The notes under the pieces are model-generated. The model was given only the letters and a program-made list of their open reading frames with translations, did no database searches and was not told the origin of the DNA. A DNA stretch of 64,000 nt from Argyresthia goedartella (Eukaryota > Arthropoda > Insecta > Lepidoptera > Argyresthiidae), in contig OX463813.1 in NCBI GenBank assembly GCA_949825045.1, forward strand, positions 3,534,001 through 3,598,000. The letters are read 5' to 3'. Of the stretch, positions 59,636 through 64,000 are shown piece after piece (the stretch's first letter is position 1; each line of letters opens with the position of its first letter). Made by a program: the position numbers and the translations under genes.

Positions 59636-60790
59636 TAGTTTTATAGTCGATAGTTTACTATCCAGCCTAATACTACAGTAAAAAGGAATACTACAGGTAA
59701 ACAGCAAGACTATCGATAGTATCTACTGTTGAAAACTAAAAATACGTAATACATATTACTGTTCAATGTCGCATACGCTTTTGATAGATTTGTACTATCA
59801 AAAGTGACCTTTATTTCAATAATATCGATAGTTTATCAAATATTGAATGTAACTACATATAACTATTATAACTATCGTTTTTTTTTCCACCGATCGATAC
59901 TATTAGTACTATAGATAGTATTGTTCCTTACCAATAGTATTGCATTAAAATAAATATCAATAGCATAGTAGTACATATAATAGTACAATAATACCGACGT
60001 TCTAACGGTGATGGAAAAAATCGTGAGGAAACCTTCAATCTGCATAGCTGCGGCGGTGGACTAGCTCCCTGTCTGTTGTTGCTAAAGACCGATAGTATCG
60101 ATACTACCGATATTACCAGTACAAACACTATCGATAGTATCGATACTATTTATAGAAAGTGTCTATGGTATAGAAACTATCGATAGTATCGACAATATCG
60201 ATGGTTTTGCCCTATCGATAGTCAATTTTGCCTGATGGTTTTGCCCTATCGATAGAAAATTTCACGATACTATTACTTGCTCCTAAAAGGTAATATCTAT
60301 AGAAAATTACTACAAAGTTCATCTATCCCATCTTTTTATTATACATTCGCAGTATTTCGAAGTTCATTCATTAATTAGTTGTTTTATTAGATCTATTAGT
60401 ATTATTTCCAGTTGATATCATTGAAAATATGTCGATAGTTACTTAACTAATCAAAAACCAAGGGTATTTATTTTGAACCCTATGCCATGGTAACAAAATT
60501 TAAAACCTATAACGGGAAAGTCGCGTTAGCTAACGCCGGTGGTAACTGAGGGGTTAAACAAAACTATCGATACTATCGAAGCGCGCCGCTCGATCATAGA
60601 TAGTATCGTACTTCGATAGTATCAATAGAATCGATAGTATCGACGAAGTTCAACACTATGGCCTAATTTTCACTATCGATGCTGTTGATACTACCGATCG
60701 ATAGTTTAACAGCATGTCGATCTTTTCGTTAGGACTATCGCGCTATCGACCTATTTTTCATGGTCAACTATCGAAAGCGAAACTATCGCC
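59636..60790. repeat. Cluster of TATCGATA / CGATA palindromes
   Basis: At least nine exact TATCGATA 8-mers and more than two dozen CGATA words on either strand, often joined as ACTATCGATAGTATCGATAC. A 75-bp SINE-C fragment (about 59998-60075) interrupts it. TATCGATA is the Drosophila DRE motif; function here is unknown. Confidence 0.85.
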
Positions 60791-60839
60791 ATTGCAACAT
60801 CACTACTTTGCATAATCAATCTTGACGAGAGCCGTCCCT

Positions 60840-61900
60840 ACAAGAACAAGTACAGTCACCCCCACAAGTAGGAGATGCTGATGAGGAACTGCAAGACTTG
60901 GGCATACAAGTGGATCTACAAAGCTATTCTCGAGCTGCAAATACAGCAAGACGGTGGTGCTTATTTCGTAACTGCAGGAATATGGCTACGTATTTAGTAC
61001 CAACTTCTGTAAAATACTATTTATTTATCAGTAGCAGAAGTGGACGTCCACTTCAAAACTTATTGCCCTTGCAGCTAACCCTTGCTTTTGTTAAAGTTTT
61101 TGCCGAATTACAAAAACTATTAAAAAACCTTTGGTTTTATGACTTTTAAGTGTTGGGCTGCATGGGAAAAGAACCCTCACAGTACCCTTCCACAACTGCT
61201 GATAATGGTACCTCCACCATAGACAAGCATAGACAAGCCAACACTTGGCAGAGTTAGTCATCCGCATTTAGTAATAAATGATTGGTGAGAAGTGAATGCT
61301 CAGCCAGTGACACAATTTAATAGTTCTCATGAACTTTTTAGAATCAATCTCTATAAAAATACGAAATATCCAAATGGATTTCGAAAATATTGATGGAATC
61401 GGAGACAATAAATTTCACTTCTGGACAGGACTAAGTAAAGATAATTTCAATAACATACCATACATATGCTCACGCCTATTTCCCGGAAGAGGGGTAGGCA
61501 GAGACCAAAGACCTCCACCTGCTACGAATAACGCGTATAATACAATTTCAATAACATGTTACATTAACACCGTCGTCGCTTCGAATCAGAACCGTTGTGC
61601 CAACTACAGTATTAGGAGTTTAATTGACCAAGCAACTTTAAGCACTATCGCAGTCTTACTGCAGAAATATTAGCGCATCCGCCATCTTTGAAAAGACAAA
61701 TTTTCAAAGACAACGGTTCGGTGATGCGTTGGTATCTCTGCAGTAAATTGATATACCGGATGAAAATTTGGCTAGGAAATTCTGCTTGTCAAAAAGAACG
61801 CTAGAAAGAAAGATAGGAATGGCAAGAGAATGTTTAACAGACGATTTTGTGCAGCATTTTTGGGATTAGATCATATAACCAGAAAAGGGTGGTAGCTTGA
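60840..61900 (+). pseudogene. Decayed DDE transposase
   Basis: Scattered fragments in one orientation: DLGIQVDLQSYSRAANTARRW (split over its length), DNKFHFWTGLSKDNFNNI (61329-61673 frame) and FLGLDHITRKG near 61860. The HFWTGLS and LGLDHITR words resemble proteins with the HTH_Tnp_4/DDE_Tnp_4 pairing (Harbinger-like). Several stops; no terminal repeats were identified. Confidence 0.4.
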
Positions 61901-62024
61901 AATCTTTCCATTCCTGCTCATTTTTTCGGAGGCGGCCACGACACAGCCATTTTGGTGTATGTCTAAAAGCTCCATATTATCGTTAACTAGAGATATCTAT
62001 CTGTTCCACCCTTTTTTATTGGCT

Positions 62025-62370
62025 TATGTTTAAACGATTACCAAAACGCACCTATTTTACTACCAATAAATTCGAAATGACTGCCAGAATGGATAAATGT
62101 CCACCAAATTGTGTTTGGATAAATGATCACCAAACTTCTTTTTATGTTTTGTGTACTTAAGTTTATGTTTTAAGTATTTTTTGTTGTTCTTACATGTTCA
62201 ACCTAACACGAAGGATAAAGCGTGCTTCGCTTCGCTCATCCCCTTTACCCTTCACCTAAGCTACCGCAGTATTTTGCCCTTATATTTTTTGCAACTTTTG
62301 GTGGTCATTTATCCATTTTGGGTAGGAAAAAAATATTTTGGTGATCATTATATTTGTTGCCTTTTTTATT
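62025..62370 (-). repeat. Family F repeat
   Basis: Near full length: AAACGATTACCAAAACGCAC to GGTGATCATTATATTTGTTG. Confidence 0.82.
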
Positions 62371-62462
62371 TCTGTACAGCGTGGGTATAGTTTTCATACT
62401 TTGCCCATTGACCTTTGTTTACAATGATAAGGCGAGTATAAAGTTCGTATAGAATATAAAAA

Positions 62463-62833
62463 ACCGGTCAAGTGCGAATCTAACTCGCGCACGAAGGGTT
62501 CCGTACCACCGTACAATGGTATGGATGGTGTGGAATAGCTTTACAAAGTTATTGGTGCGGCTACTTTCACACTCCATGTACGTAATCAGGTGCATTCATA
62601 ATTCGTTTGTATGCGTTATTGAAAGAACTGTTCTATGGGAGCCCCCTTAAATATTTATTTTATTCCTTTTTTTAGTATTTGTTGTTATAGCGGCAACAGA
62701 AATACATCATCTGTGAAAATTTCATCTAACTATCACGGTTCATAAGATACAGCCTGGTGACAGACGGACGGACGGACAGCGGAGGCTTAGTAATAGGGTC
62801 CCGTTTGGCACCCTTCGGGTACGGAACCCTTAA
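62463..62833 (+). repeat. Family D repeat
   Basis: Full-length copy from CCGGTCAAGTGCGAATCTAA to GGTACGGAACCCTTAAA. Confidence 0.85.
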
Positions 62834-63426
62834 AGCAACGCCTTATTGTAGCATGCAATTTGTTGGTATGTTATTGGTTAATAAATTCGCCTACAAAGTA
62901 AAAACAGTTTTGCTGAAGCCAACTGAATAATTGACGTCTAAATCAGTTGCACGGTAACGTATTTATGTCATTTGGAATTTTATTATCAACTATTACACAC
63001 ATTGCTGAACTATTTTTGAGATACTGTGCTGTTCTCGGTGTGTGACTGAAGACAAGCCTTACACAGTTTCTTGTGTTATGGGTTTATGTCAAGGAACTAT
63101 AATACAATTCACGTTGTTATGCTGACATCAGTGTTAATTTGAGTTTCACGGAGTTTTTCTGTTGTCATATCAATCGCAGTATCAGGTTTGACGTCACTCT
63201 TATAGCGACTTCGTAAAAGGAGAAGATTTACATTTCGTCGCGATCTACGTTTTTTCCAAGACGGATGGGCAGATTTGGAAAAAATATTTTTTGTTTGAAA
63301 GTGTTTACCGTCCAGTTGCAGGATCTTTTGGAGGCCGCCGAATGGAGCCGTCATGTTATCGGGCCTCTCCGTGGGACAATATACTTATTTTTTGCCCAAA
63401 AGACCCATTAGACCGAGACGACTTCT
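62834..63426. other. Unassigned sequence
   Basis: No gene or recognised repeat. Confidence 0.35.
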
Positions 63427-63600
63427 GTGGCGCTGCGGTTGTGACTCTGCCCACCATGCGAGAGGTCCTGGATTCGATCCCCGGCTACGGATTAAGAAAA
63501 AAGAATCCCCAGGTTTTGGATGTGTTGTCGCTGTTTCTGGTTTCCGCGACACGGGGTATCCTAGTGTGGGGCCAGAAGCAATGTATCTGCTTGTATATAA
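63427..63600 (+). mobile_element. SINE-B, full copy
   Basis: Best view of the head: GTGGCGCTGCGGTTGTGACT (A-box side) and GATTCGATCCCCGG (B box), then the CGACACGGGGTATCCTAGTG end. Confidence 0.85.
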
Positions 63601-64000
63601 AATTTTATTTTTAATTGTGTTCATAAATGCTGTGTTAAATCATACAATATTACAGGATTACTGAAATTTCCGTAAGAAACAGAATGTCCTTCAATGGTTC
63701 TCTTGAGCGTAGTTTGCTGAAATTTCTTTCGCCGTTAAGTTGGCTGTTCTGTAAGACTGCCAAATATCAATATTTTTCAGTAAGAACAAATATCGATATA
63801 ATATCGAGTTTTTAGTTATACAAAATATATAAATTATATTGTTTAAATTATTGTGTCACAACACAATGCTGATTTTCTCGTAAAATGTTAAATTTATAGG
63901 GTCCCATTCGGAGGCGGATTCAGCTTTCAATTCAGGGGGGTATGACAACTCAAGGTCTGGTCTGGACGTCTCAAAGTTCAAAGTTATTTATTACTGTAGA
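63601..64000. other. Unassigned, with a LINE tail at the edge
   Basis: 63955-64000 (TCAAAGTTCAAAGTTATTTA) looks like a LINE 3' tail on the minus strand. No gene seen. Confidence 0.4.

Overview
The window looks like a piece of a lepidopteran (moth or butterfly) genome. The case rests on split genes with GT..AG introns, very high density of interspersed repeats, several tRNA-derived SINE families, DD37D (maT-type) mariner elements, and an insect-type ceramide phosphoethanolamine synthase. There is no bacterial operon structure, CRISPR array or rRNA. Family assignments come from reading motifs by eye; no database search was run.

Two host genes are supported. The first is a DEAH/RHA-type RNA helicase, best matched to DHX35, on the minus strand. 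I could assemble 13 consecutive coding exons (48381 down to 4196) whose splice phases all fit and whose joined reading frame is open for about 535 codons. It carries helicase motifs Ia, II (DEVH), III (SAT), V and VI (QRAGRAGR), the winged-helix/HA2 segment and the start of the C-terminal OB-fold region. The Walker A exon(s) should lie upstream (right of 48381) and the last exons left of position 1; neither was found. The second is an intronless gene at 52653-53777 (+) for ceramide phosphoethanolamine synthase, with the full CDP-alcohol phosphotransferase signature.

Nearly everything else is mobile DNA filling the helicase introns and flanks. From left to right: a partial maT element (1-589); a decayed LINE (about 1172-3730); a 7.2-kb Ty3/gypsy LTR retrotransposon (7370-14552, minus) with 434-bp LTRs and an intact maT mariner inserted in its integrase (9520-10828); a LINE nested in a foldback element (14697-16869); tandemly duplicated SINE/retroposon units (17110-18705); a 22-bp minisatellite (19622-19830); an internally deleted maT copy (20841-21987); many SINE and foldback copies; a 139-bp tandem array built from one helicase exon and its splice donor (33233-34299); a degenerate long-period tandem repeat interrupted by a LINE (about 37300-39700); further LINE fragments (43005-43730, 24885-25235, 45205-45560); three TIR elements; a dense TATCGATA/CGATA cluster (59636-60790); and a decayed transposase (about 60840-61900).

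The most unusual points are the exon-derived 139-bp array, in which every unit keeps a splice donor and a possible acceptor; retroposon hairpins whose stems differ in sequence but still pair perfectly; an LTR that contains the gag start codon; and several long, nearly perfect palindromes. I did not find a clearly new defence, metabolic or regulatory system.
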